NCBI GenBank assembly: GCA_015501055.1
Contig: JADNYV010000059.1
Coordinates: 62,001 to 126,000 of the forward strand
DNA: 64,000 nucleotides
Direction: 5' to 3'
From: Mucidula mucida
Taxonomy: Eukaryota > Basidiomycota > Agaricomycetes > Agaricales > Physalacriaceae
Positions 33,884-46,500 of the stretch are shown piece by piece. The first letter of the stretch is position 1. The number at the start of each line of letters is the position of its first letter. Under the pieces are notes generated by a model, which searched no databases, was not told the origin of the DNA, and was given only the letters and a program-made list of their open reading frames with translations. The translations under genes were made by a program, and so were the position numbers.

Positions 33884-35002
33884 ATGCTTCGCGCCGGTCT
33901 CCTCGCCGCACGGTTCAAATACCCAAAAACACGTCCACTCGCTGCACGTTTAACCTCCTCTCGCGCTTACAAACCCACCCCGGCCCAAATTTTCCGCAGG
34001 ATGGCCGACCCAATAAAGCCTCTGCAGCCCAGCGACGGTCCGCTCGTCTGGATCGACTGTGAAATGACTGGGCTCGACCACAGAAATGACAAAATCATCG
34101 AAATAGCTGTGCGCCCCACATCAAAAGACGCGCGAAATTATAATGTGAATACGTGTCTTTGCAGGTTTTGATTACGAACGGTAACCTCGACATCATTGAT
34201 GAGGGCGTGCGGTATGCTATAAAGACGGACAAGGAGGCGCTGGACAAGTCAGTACGCTGCAGCCAATGCTAGATGAACATTGACCCTCGTAGAATGGACG
34301 ATTGGTGTACGAAGACGCATGGGCAAGTATGTGTTTTCAATATTCTCGACTGAGTAAATTTCACGTTGCATATAGTCTGGACTTACCGCGGAATGTTTGG
34401 CGTCGACACATACCCTGCCCGAGGTCGAGCAGGCTGTCTTGGCCTATGTGAAACGAAGGATTCCGACAAAGCGCTCCGCTGTTCTCGCCGGAAGCTCTGT
34501 CCACGTCGATCGGCAATTCCTTTGTGAACAGATGCCCAAGCTGATTGAATGGCTACACTACAGGCGAGTCTGACAACTTACATTTCACTCTTAATCTCAT
34601 CCTTCTTCCAGGATTGTCGGTATGTCCTCTGAGCGTCCTCTACATCTTCAGGTCTGACACATATTTGAAGACTGTTCTACGATAAAGGTCGGTCGCCTGT
34701 CCATCTAGAGATCTATAGCCTCCTTGAACCTACTCGTGTAGGAGCTCGCCTCTAGATGGTATCCTGACCTACCTGATCGTCCTTTCGTCTCAAAGCATCG
34801 GTGAGCACCGTCGTTTCCATAATTTCCGTTAGCTTACTTGTTGATAGGGCGCTTGACGATATCAAAGATTCAATATCAGGTGAGCCCATGCCGTATCTCG
34901 CATCCGAACTGCTTATTTGTCTTCGTAGAGCTGGCACGCTACCAGCGAGTTTTATTCAAAACTCCGGACGAGTTCAAGGCCAGCCAAGCACAAGCAAAAT
35001 GA
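33884..35002 (+). CDS. REX2: Oligoribonuclease, mitochondrial-type (REX2/Orn)
   Basis: A DEDDh 3'-5' exonuclease that degrades the last 2-5 nt of RNA. A basic leader (MLRAGLLAARF...) suggests mitochondrial import. Motifs are WIDCEMTGLD (D, E), VLITNGNLDIIDEGV, the segment GSSVHVDRQFL (third Asp), and HRALDDIKDSI with the catalytic His and Asp. To obtain the universal sequence HYRIVDxSTxKELxxRWYPD two tiny exons are required: 8 nt (34612-34619) and 17 nt (34671-34687). The introns around them are 34564-34611 (GC donor), 34620-34670 and 34688-34741. The gene ends at TGA 35000-35002, 119 nt from the convergent tRNA ligase stop. Confidence 0.9.
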
Positions 35003-35121
35003 TCAGGGCGTTGGATACTAGTACTACAGATTTGCTCTATCGACGTTAACGTTGTTTGGTTTAAGGTAATACTGAGTGTGAGTGAGGTGATATAGATACA
35101 GATGAATAAACTTCGTTCAAC

Positions 35122-37678
35122 TTATGCAATGAGTCCTTTGACCCTCCCAATAACCACGACGCCCGAAAGCGCTTCTACTTTAACACCATCAGTCTTTCCG
35201 CGCCGCCAATTCTCCACCATCGCCTTCGCCTCAACCGGAACCACCTTCACATCCCGTGTACCAACGGTTATATGCAGCCTGTTCCTCACTTCATCCGGGA
35301 GCTGTGTGATGAATTGCGCTCCCTTCTGGCCCTCATCGCCCGCCCCGACAAGTTTCAAATCATCCACAGTCGCCGCCATAATCCGATCATTCCAGACGAC
35401 GTTGCCGAGCGTGATCTCGAACTGTGGCGCCGCCTGAGCGAGCCGATGCAGCTCCATACACCGATCCCAAAGTGCCTGGTCTGCAGGGAGGCCCTTCTGG
35501 TGCACGATGGTGACATGGGGCTGTGTGGCGACACGGTTGGTGGTTTTAAGATGCGTCCAGAGAGCATCGTCACCCAAAGCGCTGTCGAGCGCTGCAATGA
35601 GCTGCACATCCGGCGCCAGTCCAAAGTAGCGTATCTTGTCCGTTTTAGGTTTCGCAGCAGTAGCAGGTGTCTCCTTGGGCTTGGTAATTTTAGGTGCATA
35701 CCCAAGGGCAACCTGGATACCCTCTGCAATCTTCTCTGGCGTCGGTTGTTGGAGCCCAGGTATGATTTCGACACATCCCTCCACTGCGCGCGCCACCGCC
35801 TCCTCTAGGTTATCCTCCAGCTGCATATCGATGCACGCGTCTACTTCAGACTCTCCCAACTCTTCAGTGTCACTGATAAACTTCCAAATGACTTGTTCGT
35901 GAGATTTGTTTTCCTGGTCAGCAGTAAGACTCTGGTGTTTGTCGCCCCGGGTCAGAACGCGTTCTCCGCAGATGGCATGAACTTCGGCGGGAGATTTTGT
36001 CGACAAAGCACATGTCCAATTCAGTGCGAGAAGCCGAGCGGGAGGCGTGAACTGAGTGGAAAGCTCGCGCAGACTTTTCCGATGCATGCCGAGATGGTTG
36101 TTCTTGTCGGCGATGACGACGTCTTTGTTTGTTAGCAGAGTGTGGACATTCTTGAGGAAGACAGGAGCAGGCTTTTTGGCTCGGACATCGTCGCTTTGTG
36201 TATGCCCCCATCCGAAGATGTTTGCAAGAGCGACAGCAACAGTCGTTTTTCCTGATAAAGGAGTCAGTGGCTGTACTACGTACGCTGAAAAAATATGAGC
36301 GTACCACAGCCAGGGATGGCGACAGGAACGATAATCGTCTTGCCAAACTCTTTCTGAGATGTAGACGCAGGGGCTGGAGTAGGAGAAGTCGACCGCGCAG
36401 TCATGCCTTGCGTTTCCTGCCACTCCAAGAAACGTTCACGAGTCGCGATGATCCCTTGGCCCTCGTTATAGTGTTTAAACTGCTCGCGGTCCCTCTTTAT
36501 CTCCTCGATCACCCATTTGACGTAGGCCTTAGTCTCGGGGCGCTGCATCTTTGACTTGGGCAAACTGGAAGGGACGAGAGGACCCTGCTGACCGAGGAGT
36601 TTCTTCGTCACTTCTCTCCAATCACGGTACATCATGTAGGGCTCGTCGAACTTGACTTTGAAGAAGAACGTAGAGCCGGGGGAGTACGGTGATTTTGAGG
36701 TAGATTTGCCGGCAGAAGGGGGCGCGACGTGAGTGCGGACGACGAAACCCTCTACAGCCTGACCGTTCCAGTGACCGATTTCGCCAACCTCCTGGGTGAA
36801 CGAGCGGACCTCGGCGATAGTGTTGAGAGTGGTAGATAGCGTCTTTATGAACCCCCACTCTTCGGCAAAGGAATCGATTAGATCGTGAGGCATCGTTTTA
36901 AAGGCCTTAGTACACTCGTTTATACCGTGAAGATGGAGTCCAGTAAGTTCAGGGGCAGTGGCCAAAACGTGCTCCTCAAAAGAATCATCACAAAGCTGCA
37001 GTGGACATTAGTGCACGCAATGGAATGAGCCACATTTTGTTGTACCTCGGCGACGGCTGTCCAGTTGTTATCCCAGAGGACTTTCGCGAAATCCGCCTCA
37101 GTACGGCCTTTGTCAGCGAAGTACTTGCGAAGCCAGCGTTCACCAACCTCAGCATGACTCGGTTTATCACCAGGAGTCTTGCCAAGGGAATGTTTGGATG
37201 TAACCACGATTTTAGAGGGTGTCAGAGCACCAATGAAGATGATACAGCCGTTTGATTTGAGCGAAAGAGTATAGGGCGCCGTCGTATGTTCTTCCAGAGC
37301 CGCCCACTGTGTTCTGACTGTCAGAGTCGTCCGAAATACGAGTCATTGTGAACGTACTGTAGTCCAGGGAACTTCACCGATGTTGAAGAATTTGTCGTAC
37401 CCACGAGCCACAATTCGGAAATCGGCCTCGTCTCCAGGCAGGTCAACGGTGAAGAGACCCCTGACTAGGGAGGGGAAGGGAGAGGGGACATCGTAATACT
37501 TGAACTCGTCCATTTTCCAGCTGCGAACCTTGATTTCCGGATCAGATGGGGCATCGTACGTCGACGATTTGACGAGAGGACGACGTTTAGCGCTTGATTT
37601 GGAGAGTGCGAGCAAGTCTTTAACGAGCTGGGAATCCTCCGGGATTGCCTTGGGATTGGTGCTGGTTTTCGTGTTCAT
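35122..37678 (-). CDS. TRL1: Fungal tRNA ligase TRL1
   Basis: A trifunctional RNA-repair enzyme that seals tRNA halves after intron removal and, in yeast, joins HAC1 mRNA exons. Starting at ATG 37678 it has the ligase domain with RGYDKFFNIGEVPW, motif I in SLKSNGCIIFIGALTP (catalytic Lys of KSNG), LIVTSKHSLG-like VVTSKHSLGK, and FFFKVKFDEPYMMYRDWREVTKK. A polynucleotide kinase domain follows, with the P-loop PGCGKTTVA split by an intron at about 36250-36305. Last is a cyclic phosphodiesterase domain with two HxT motifs, PHVTIVH and RLHITVGT. The domain order is the normal fungal one and the frame is clean. Confidence 0.93.
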
Positions 37679-38098
37679 TTTGGTGGAAGAGAACCGGGTA
37701 GTGACTCGGAAAGATAATGGAGGCCGGTAGAGATGGACAAAGGTGATCCCTTTTGGGAAAAAACGCGTTAATGTGTTTGGGAACGACAGCTTGTTTATAA
37801 AGGGCGAGCCGCAGTCACCGTGATGGTCGAAGACACTCTGATCCCGTGACCACTGACTCCTTCAGAACGTGGCGTGGCTGACAGGGTCGGGACCGCGTAG
37901 ACAAGTGTCGGATACTGGTTGGTACGTTAAAGTTACGATTTACTGTGCACTCTCCGTGTGAATCATTGTGCTGGCCAATGGCCACTGGCACCAGGCACCC
38001 AATGCCATTGTACTGAACCGATCACGTGGCTTTTCCGACTTTCCGAATCCCCAACAACAAATCACTAAGGTTGACCAGTGACCGCTAACTGTGCTACT
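37679..38098. promoter_or_regulatory. Divergent promoter region (tRNA ligase / F-box gene)
   Basis: A 420-nt spacer between two divergent start codons. No element is specifically recognised. Confidence 0.35.
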
Positions 38099-39288
38099 AT
38101 GCTTCTACGACACAGGAAGAGACGCACTGGGGATGAGCTTTCTGCTTCTGATTGTGTGCCAGTTGACGCTAATAGTCGCGGATTACCGGTTTTTCCCTAC
38201 GAACTCCATCTTGAAATTCTGTCCTATTGTCCTTCCTTACCGGTCCCGAAGCTGAGTGCAGAGAAAGACTACAAAAAGTCTGACTACCGTACCCGTTATG
38301 AAACGGCTCGTTCTCTCTCCCAAACATGCAGCGCACTCCGGGCTGTATACCTGCCTCTCGCGTGGCAGGATCTCGACCTTCTGCCTGGCGCAAAGTCCAA
38401 TCAGAGGAACTTCGCAATCGAAACGATTGCCAGGCTAGAAATGGTTACAGTCAGAGCTCCGTTTCTGGCTCAGCACGTTCGGTAGGTCAACTACGCGTTG
38501 TTGACGGGGTTTAAATCCTTACCTAGTATAACTAGATCGGTGTCGGTGGTTCTAACCAGCGTATCTCCCATGGCCGTGTACAGTGAACTCGTGGAGCACC
38601 TCCTCAAGCTCCCCAACCTTCATACCTTGCAGATTCTGCGACTGCCAGATACTCCGAATTGTGTTGCCGCATTGAAGGAGGCTTTGGAGGATGTCACGCT
38701 GCCTTCTGTGCGCACTTTGAACATCCACGCATATGAAGCACATATTGTCATGAAGTCCTTTCCAAATCTACGGTCACTGCTATCGCCACTTAAGTTGTTC
38801 AGCCGCCTATATCACCGCTGGGTAGCTCCGTCTTTTCCAACCATAGAGGACATTCAGTTCCCGGTCAGTATGATTGACATAGATTGTGAGTCGACGGCTG
38901 GTCTTCGTCTCCATGTATTCTGATACAACAAAGGCGCTATACAACAATTTCCCAACCTTCGGAATACGCCTTGGATCTACTTCCCGGCAGCTCAGAAAAG
39001 CAAGAAATATCAGGATCCCACAATCCAGGATATCAAGGTTTGTTCATTTCGATTTTCAGACACCCTCGCCAATTTTTGATTATTCGCACATTTAGAATGT
39101 ATTCGTCTCTCTGAAACGCCTCGCACATCTTCACACCATTCGAGTGTTCATGACAAAGAATATCGACAAGAAAATACGAGCAGCGCTGTACAGAGAAGCG
39201 GAAAAGTTGTTCCGGGACCGATCTCGCGCAGGCAGCGTGAAAACTCACAAAGTACTTACTAAGAATATTCCCCTGGTTGTGTGCTGAG
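38099..39288 (+). CDS. F-box protein of mushroom type
   Basis: The gene starts MLLRHRKRRTGDELS and soon shows GLPVFPYELHLEILSYCPSLP, then LSQTCSALRAVYLPLAWQDL, which together form the typical Agaricomycete F-box with its W-x-x-L end. Later exons give LLKLPNLHTLQILRLPDTPN, VTLPSVRTLNIHAYEAH and FPNLRSLL, evenly spaced leucine-rich strands. The last exon reads VFVSLKRLAHLHTIRVFMTKNI and ends VVC at TGA 39286-39288. It is likely a substrate receptor of an SCF ubiquitin ligase. Splice choice at about 38485-38560 is approximate. Confidence 0.72.
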
Positions 39289-39385
39289 GAAGGCAATTGT
39301 ATGGTCCGTGTCGTATGTTATAAAGTAAAACCGTTGGCGAAGCTTCACCGTAAATATGTTCTAGTGCTCAAAAAGCGTAAGGTCA

Positions 39386-41507
39386 TTAAAAATCCCACAG
39401 CGTGCCCTGCGAATCATCAGGACATCAACAAGTAGCGACATGACTGGACTCACGAAAGCAGGAATCCCAGCCGTCTTGCATCCTTCCATCATCTCCTTGT
39501 TCCCACCCCAATTGGACGTGATGAATACCACCTCGGCGCCCCAGGATTTGTACACCTCCGAGATGAGTTTCATCAAGTCTGGTCGTCCTCCTACACCGAA
39601 TGAAAAACCATTGAGCTGCCGGACAGCAATAGGACTTACCGCGTTCCCTCGAATCCCACAGGGTGAACCGCTCTGGGCCCAGATTCGTATATATGAGTTT
39701 GGAGATGGTTGGTCCAAATGTCTTTTCCTGATCCGACCCAATCCATATCAAATACCTTGTTATGCCGTCCATGTCAATACCTACTCCGTGGGATAATTAA
39801 CGGATCGCTCACCAGTTTGGACTCTATCCAAGGCGAATTAGTAACAGTCTACGAGCTCATGGGACTTACGCACCTGAAGACATGTGGATAGCGCGGCACC
39901 GAGACCTGTACCCGTACAAACGCGTATTCCCCGTTTGTATAAAGTCGATGTGTTTGATACGCCGGCGAACTGAAAGACCGCTTCTACTCAGTAGCCCGGA
40001 TTGAGATGAAGAAACCACGGACCTTAAGCTCGCGTGTCCAGATAGTCTTCGGAGGATTATCAACGAGACTTCGGGTGAAGTCGCCTTGCACGCCACAGAT
40101 GAGATAGTGTTCCTTGGACTTTATTCCCTTCCTGCGGAAGACGCCATAGATATTAATGGCACGCGTCCGGGACCGTTGACAGGAACCTACGATATAATTC
40201 CGAACGCATGATATTCCATGATTGAGCTGCGGGAGATTCTCGCCAGAAGGCCTTGTTGCATACCCCGCTTGAAGCGTAATATGACGACTTTAGAGGAAGG
40301 CTGTGGGGTGTGAATTAGAATTGCGGAGAAATGACAGTGACTGGACCTACAATCTCGACATCGACCTCGACTTCTCGAACCGTAACCCATGGTATGATGA
40401 TGCTAAAGATAATGTAAGACGCGATCCTCTGATCAACAAGAGAACCGACGCACAAGATCGTGATTCCCAAGCAGAACCAGAAGTCTTGCTGGCGAAGTAC
40501 GCGAATACCGTCTGGGTTCCATGAATGAGTGTCCAAGTCGTAACTGTCTCCCAAAACCACAAACACCCAAGCTACGGAGTATAAGACCATGCAAGAAATG
40601 CACAATAATGGACGTACTACATGCTACTCCAATCCTGTGAAAGATACTGATTAGATAGTTTCCAGAATTGAGCAATGGCTCAACTTACCATCCAACAAAT
40701 CGATGATGCCTCTCAAACATACTAAGAATATTCAATTCAATTGATTTTTCCGGCGATTGAAGACGAACGTACTTGTGATGGGTATTCCGCACCCAGGGAA
40801 ACGCAGACACCATCGAAATGCCTACTGCGAGATTGGTGAGTACACCCATTATCAAAACCGCATCGTGATTGTTCTTATGGTCAATAAAGATGAGGACCAG
40901 TCGGAAGACGAGCCAGAGGAAGCCCGACGTAGCGCACCCAGAGTGTATGCCTCCGAGATGCTGCAACACGGAGGTACACCCCATGCGGAACCATAGAGGT
41001 GGCCACTAGAGGAAAGTGAGTCAAGACCATTGAAGCTCATGGAATGGTGCCGGACCTTTGCGAAGAGGGTATTCACGATAAGATAGAGCAAACGGCCAAA
41101 CAGTTCGTTCCGCATGAGGACGGCGACCAGAAGATTCCCGAGAACAAAAGCGCCTGTGTATTGACGAGGATAGTGCCACTTGTCGATGGCGGCTAAGAGG
41201 ATACCGATACAGTTGAGAGTCACGACGAAAGTAAAGAATTTTCTTGAACGCCTTGAGCAACTCGTGAAATGAAGAGAGCACGAAATTACCGATATGTGTT
41301 AAACCACAGTCGAAATCTAATCCATCGGCTTGTCCTCGACTTGGGTCGAACAACGATAGCTGGAATGGCGTCCCCTGCAGTGGCTACTGCTGGTTCGCAT
41401 TTGCCGTTTAGAGTAGACGTGCTTGGTCCATCGGTGTTGAATGCAGATGCAGAAAGGACGAAGTTCGCCGCGCCCTTTTCGGCATCATCAACAGGGACGG
41501 AGGCCAT
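39386..41507 (-). CDS. TmpA-like transmembrane flavoprotein (ferric reductase-related)
   Basis: From ATG 41507 the product has a short cytosolic lead, then SRWIRFRLWFNTYRK and several membrane helices: FTFVVTLNCIGILLAAID, LGNLLVAVLM and LQHLGGIHSGCATSGFLWLVF. Next come VSAFPWVRNTHHN..FERHHRFVGW and VACSTSIIVHFLHG. The C-terminal half has an FAD/NAD-binding layout, with SSKVVILRFKRG, VGGRPDLMKLISEVY, WGAEVVFITSNW and a final FGTLWDF. This order fits the family of Aspergillus nidulans TmpA, a membrane flavoprotein needed for conidiation signals, whose domain also occurs fused to some adenylating enzymes. At least eight introns are present. Function in a mushroom is unknown. Confidence 0.72.
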
Positions 41508-43550
41508 GTATAAGAATAGTTGTCGAATGTACAGACAGTTCGTGTGAGATACAGGCCTTTATACCCATGGTATACGAGGTACTAAGATATGTTGGCGTTC
41601 CAGATCCCAGGGTATTGCCGATCGATTCGTAGTTGTTTCCGAAGTCATGGCGGATAGCCATCCGCCGGTGTTCAACTACCTTTGATACCCTTTCGTGCGC
41701 ACGGAGAAGCGCAGCTTCGAGTTGCATGGGAGGAATGAGAAAGACACTGCAGAGTCCGCGGAGCTTTTAGGCGGAAGCAAGGATAATAGACCAAGTAATG
41801 TTGGCTGTGCAGATTATTTATTATCAGCACTTCATGTAAACGGCGGATGTGCGAATCTTTATCAGGGTTGATTACGAGCATAAGTGGCCATCTCAACATA
41901 TAAACCAGTGCAGTACAAAAGGACTTGAGGGATGGGCGCATCGGTGAGTAAGTATCGGACAGTCCTCTGAAAGGAGATGGGGCTACGGGTCGTTGATTGA
42001 CACAACATTCGCATAAGAGAATAAACCGTGAGAGGGTACTGAGTCGACATGAAAGTGGCATAGAAACTTGACAATTTTCTGTACTCAAGGAGCTGCCAAT
42101 GCTGATCCGTCGGCGATTGGAGGTTCTAGAACCCTCAGAATGAGTACCCTTTTCTAGAGATATGCGGAATTTCCCGAAATCAGGGTGTTAAGTACAGTAC
42201 TCTGAGACTCTAGAGCACTAATGCTACTAGTAGTACATATGTATATAGCAGTATAGTCAAACCAGATGGCGCGAATCGAACGTTTTGAAAGCAATAGGAG
42301 GGAGTTCAATTCATGAACTACGTACAGAGATTACATCGTCTCCGCCTACTCTACAAAGAGACGATACACCTACAAATCGAGAACATTTTTAAATGAGCGA
42401 CTCATACCGTCCTCTTGTAGCGCTCATGGACCCGGGAGTAGGGACACGCGAACCTTTCCATAGTAAAGCATTGTAAGTAAGCAAAAGGACGAATGGAAAA
42501 AGGGAATGCAGACCTTGAAAACAACAAGGAAGCCACGAACTACAAGCAGTGGATCAGTCAAAATAGAGGGTGACGCAGACTTACCATAAGCTGAAAGGCA
42601 CAGGTCTGTTGCTGACATACAGAGAACGCCTGGCACGTCGACCAACAGAGCTGGTCTGTACGCCGTTCTAAGTGTGGTAGCAATGGAATGAGGCGCCATT
42701 TGGGCGTCGCCAATCAATGCTTATCGCTCCTAGCAGACGGCACTAAACATTGTCAAGATCAGAAGACTACAAAGCTTGATGAGACGACTCCAAGCGATGC
42801 AGTACCCATTGAGAGATTGGTTGGTCGGTTCTCGGCGACTCGCCGCTGTTGAGAAGTACCTGATGGATGTATCAACACGGAGCTGAGGGCGGATGGCGGT
42901 ATTTGCCTCGGCAACGCCGCAGTTCTAGGAAAGCGGAAAGCTATAGTGGAACATTGGCACAATGTAATATAAATAACGAAACTGCGTACATCATAAGAAG
43001 CACCTCCAGTGACTAATTGTGCGCGCAGCAGGACATTAACAGACCACGGTGTTTGATCTAAGGCGAGACAGAACCTGTGGGTAGGATGCGGGAGCTGGTA
43101 AACACTGAACAGATAGAACTGCAATTGGAGCGCCTTCTCCATGCGGTCCGGCCAGCGAGATGATCTATTATACAAGCAAGAGACGTGGACGTGGAAGTCG
43201 GAAGAGAAGTTGTCGGACGCGTGAAGTTGGTTTGACGACAAGAACCTAAGGTTGAACAGTGAGATGCCAGAACGGACATGAAGTCACGTTGCTTGTCTGA
43301 CAGCTGCTACGAGGTACTGGAAGGCAGGTGTAGGATGAGTATGGGAAGGAACCAAAGCAAGAGGAGACAGAAAGGCTGAGAAAGCGGGGTGCGTGCCGAC
43401 CTGCGATGTGCAAGTCCGAGTCGCAAAGCCGAGCCGACAAGTCCGATAGGGAATACGCGATAGCAAGTCACGTGGCCGAAGCTTCAAACTTTTTCTCTGT
43501 CTACTCGAGTCACTGAGGTTCTCCATTGATCGTGGTTGCCAGCAGCGTCG
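41508..43550. other. Unassigned 2-kb region
   Basis: No gene is recognised. Minus-strand frames 43241-42759 (160 codons), 42717-42424 and 42088-41672 are the longest and have some hydrophobic stretches (for example RGFLVVFKVCIPFFHSSF), so a small multi-exon membrane protein gene is possible but unproven. The right end should hold the carbamoyl-phosphate synthase promoter. Confidence 0.4.
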
Positions 43551-46500
43551 ATGAGCGCGACGATGAGCGTGCTCCGGTGCGCATCGTCGGTCCTCCGACA
43601 GCTTCCACGAATACCCGCTTGTCGAGCCCTCCACACCTCCAGCATATGTCGCGCCGTTGCTGCTCCCGCCGTGGGCAACTATAAGCCCAGCGGTGAAAAT
43701 GTCCTCAACTCCCCGTCCGAGCTGGCCCGCAAAATATCCGCCAAGGTTCTCCCAAAAATGCCCAGGCCGAACGTGCAAAAGGTCGTTGTTGTCGGAAGTG
43801 GTGGTCTCAGTATCGGCCAGGCCGGAGAATTCGACTACTCAGGATCACAGGCGCTCAAAGCTCTTAGTGAGGAGGGCGTCCAGGCTGTGCTTATCAATCC
43901 CAACATCGCTACTTGGCAAACTTCACACCAACTTGCATCCGAGGTCTACTTTTTGCCTATAACGGCGGATTATGTCGCATACGTCTTGGAAAAGGAACGT
44001 CCGGACGGTATTCTTCTCACTTTCGGTGGCCAGAGTGCCCTGAATGTTGGCATTGCTCTCGACAAAATGGGTGTTCTCGAACGACTCGGTGTTCAAGTTT
44101 TGGGAACTCCGATTCGGACTTTGGAGGTTTCGGAAGACCGTGATCTTTTCGTTCAGGCTCTCAATGGTGAGTGAACGTTTATTTGTTCGCCTGCCTGACT
44201 AAAGTTGGTCCAGAGATTGACATTCCTGCTGCACGATCTACTGCCGTCTCGTCGGTCAACGCTGCTCTCGCTGCTGCAGAGGACATTGGCTACCCGGTCA
44301 TTTTGCGGTCCGCTTTCACTCTTGGAGGTCTTGGCTCTGGTTTCGCTGATAATGCCGACGAACTGCGTGACTTGTCGGCAAAAAGTCTTAGCTTGAGTCC
44401 ACAGGTTCTCATCGAACGCAGTATGAAAGGTTGGAAGGAACTCGAGTACGAAGTCGTCCGGGATGCTGCTGACGTATGTCTTTCCGTCTTTTTCTAATTA
44501 AATCCTCATGAGTTTCAGAACACCATTATTTGCTGTAACATGGAAACTTCGATCCTTTGGGAACCCATACCGGCGATTCCATCGTTGTGGCGCCCTCACA
44601 GACATTACCGGACGATGAATACCACATGCTTCGTAGCGCTGCCCTCAAGGTTATCCGTCATCTAGGAGTCATTGGTGAATGCAACATTCAATATGCACTA
44701 AATCCTACCTCTCGGGAATACTGTGTCATTGAAGTCAATGCTCGGTGAGATACCCGTACTGTTCTTTAGACCCAACCAACCTCCCTTGCTTTTAGGTTGA
44801 GTCGTTCAAGGTGACTTACCGACGTTCAAAGATACAGGATATCCTTGCTGATACAATACCAGTGCTTTGGCTTCCAAGGCTACCGGATATCCTCTTGCCT
44901 ACACTGCTGCGAAGATCGCCCTCGGCCATACACTTCCTGAGCTACCCAATGCCGTTACGAAGACTACGACAGCTTGCTTTGAGCCCTCGCTTGATTACAT
45001 TGTCACGAAGATTCCCAAGTGGGACTTGGCTAAGTTTTCTTCTCAGGTCAACAGGGAGGTCGGTTCATCTATGAAATCAGTCGGCGAAGTCATGGCTATA
45101 GGTCGAACCTTCGAAGAGAGTCTGCAAAAGGCTATCCGACAAGTCGATCCTCGGTGGAAAGGGTTTGAAGCCTATGTATCGCCCGAAGACTTGGACACGG
45201 CTTTGACGAAGCCGACCGACATGCGATTATTTGCGATTGCGTATGCCATGTATAATAAGGGCTACACCGTTGATCACCTCCACGACTTGACTAAGATTGA
45301 CAAGGTCAGTCTGGCAACCGATTTCATTACCCTTATGCTGACATCACTTCAAGTGGTTCTTGTATAAGATCGATAATATTGTTCAGACCCATCATGCGCT
45401 CAAGGCTGCTGGTAAAATCGAAGCTGTTGACCATGAACTCATGAAGCGCGCGAAACGCATGGGATTCTCTGACTCTCAGATCGCTGACTTGATTTCTTCG
45501 ACCGAAGACATCGTGCGTGCTGCCCGGAAAACGCTCAGCATCACACCTTTCGTCAAACGTATCGATACTCTTGCAGCTGAATTCCCTGCTCACACCAACT
45601 ACCTCTACACGACTTACAATGCTTCCGAACATGACGTGGACTTCAATGAGCATGGTACAATGGTCTTGGGCAGTGGTGTATACCGCATCGGTAGCAGTGT
45701 CGAGTTCGATTGGTGTGCTGTTACTTGCGCCAGGAAGCTTCGTGATATGGGAAAGAGGACAATCATGATCAATTACAATCCCGAAACAGTCTCCACCGAT
45801 TTCGACGAAGCCGATCGCCTATACTTTGAGGAACTCGGTTATGAACGTGTCATGGATATCTACGAGTTGGAAAACTCTCAAGGTGTCGTTGTTAGCGTTG
45901 GCGGTAAGTTTCTGTGACCATTGAATTCCACTCTATATTCAATATTCCCAGGGCAACTTCCTCAAAACATTGCACTACGGTTAAAGCATAATGGGGTCAA
46001 GGTACTTGGAACGGACCCCGAGCAGATTGACAACGCTGAGGACCGCCACAAATTCTCATCCATTCTCGACAGCATCGAGGTCGATCAGCCTGAGTGGACT
46101 GAAGTCACCAGTTTGGATGCGGCTAAGGCCTTCGCTAAAAAAGTCGGGTAAGTAGGTAGTTTCTCCAGCTGGCTTGTTCTTATGCCTTGCAGATACCCTG
46201 TCCTGATTCGACCTTCATATGTCCTATCTGGTGCCGCGATGAACGTCGTTTATGAAGAGCACTCACTCGAGTACAACTTATCGGCGGCTGCCTCTGTCTC
46301 TCCCCTACATCCGGTCGTCATCACCAAGTTCATCGACGATGCTCAAGAAATCGATGTCGATGCCGTTGCTCACAATGGCAAGCTCCTCGTTCACGCCGTA
46401 TCCGAACACGTTGAGAATGCCGGTGTACACTCCGGTGATGCCACCCTCGTTCTACCGCCATTCTCGCTATCCGAAGGAGACCTTTCCCGGTTGAAGACCA

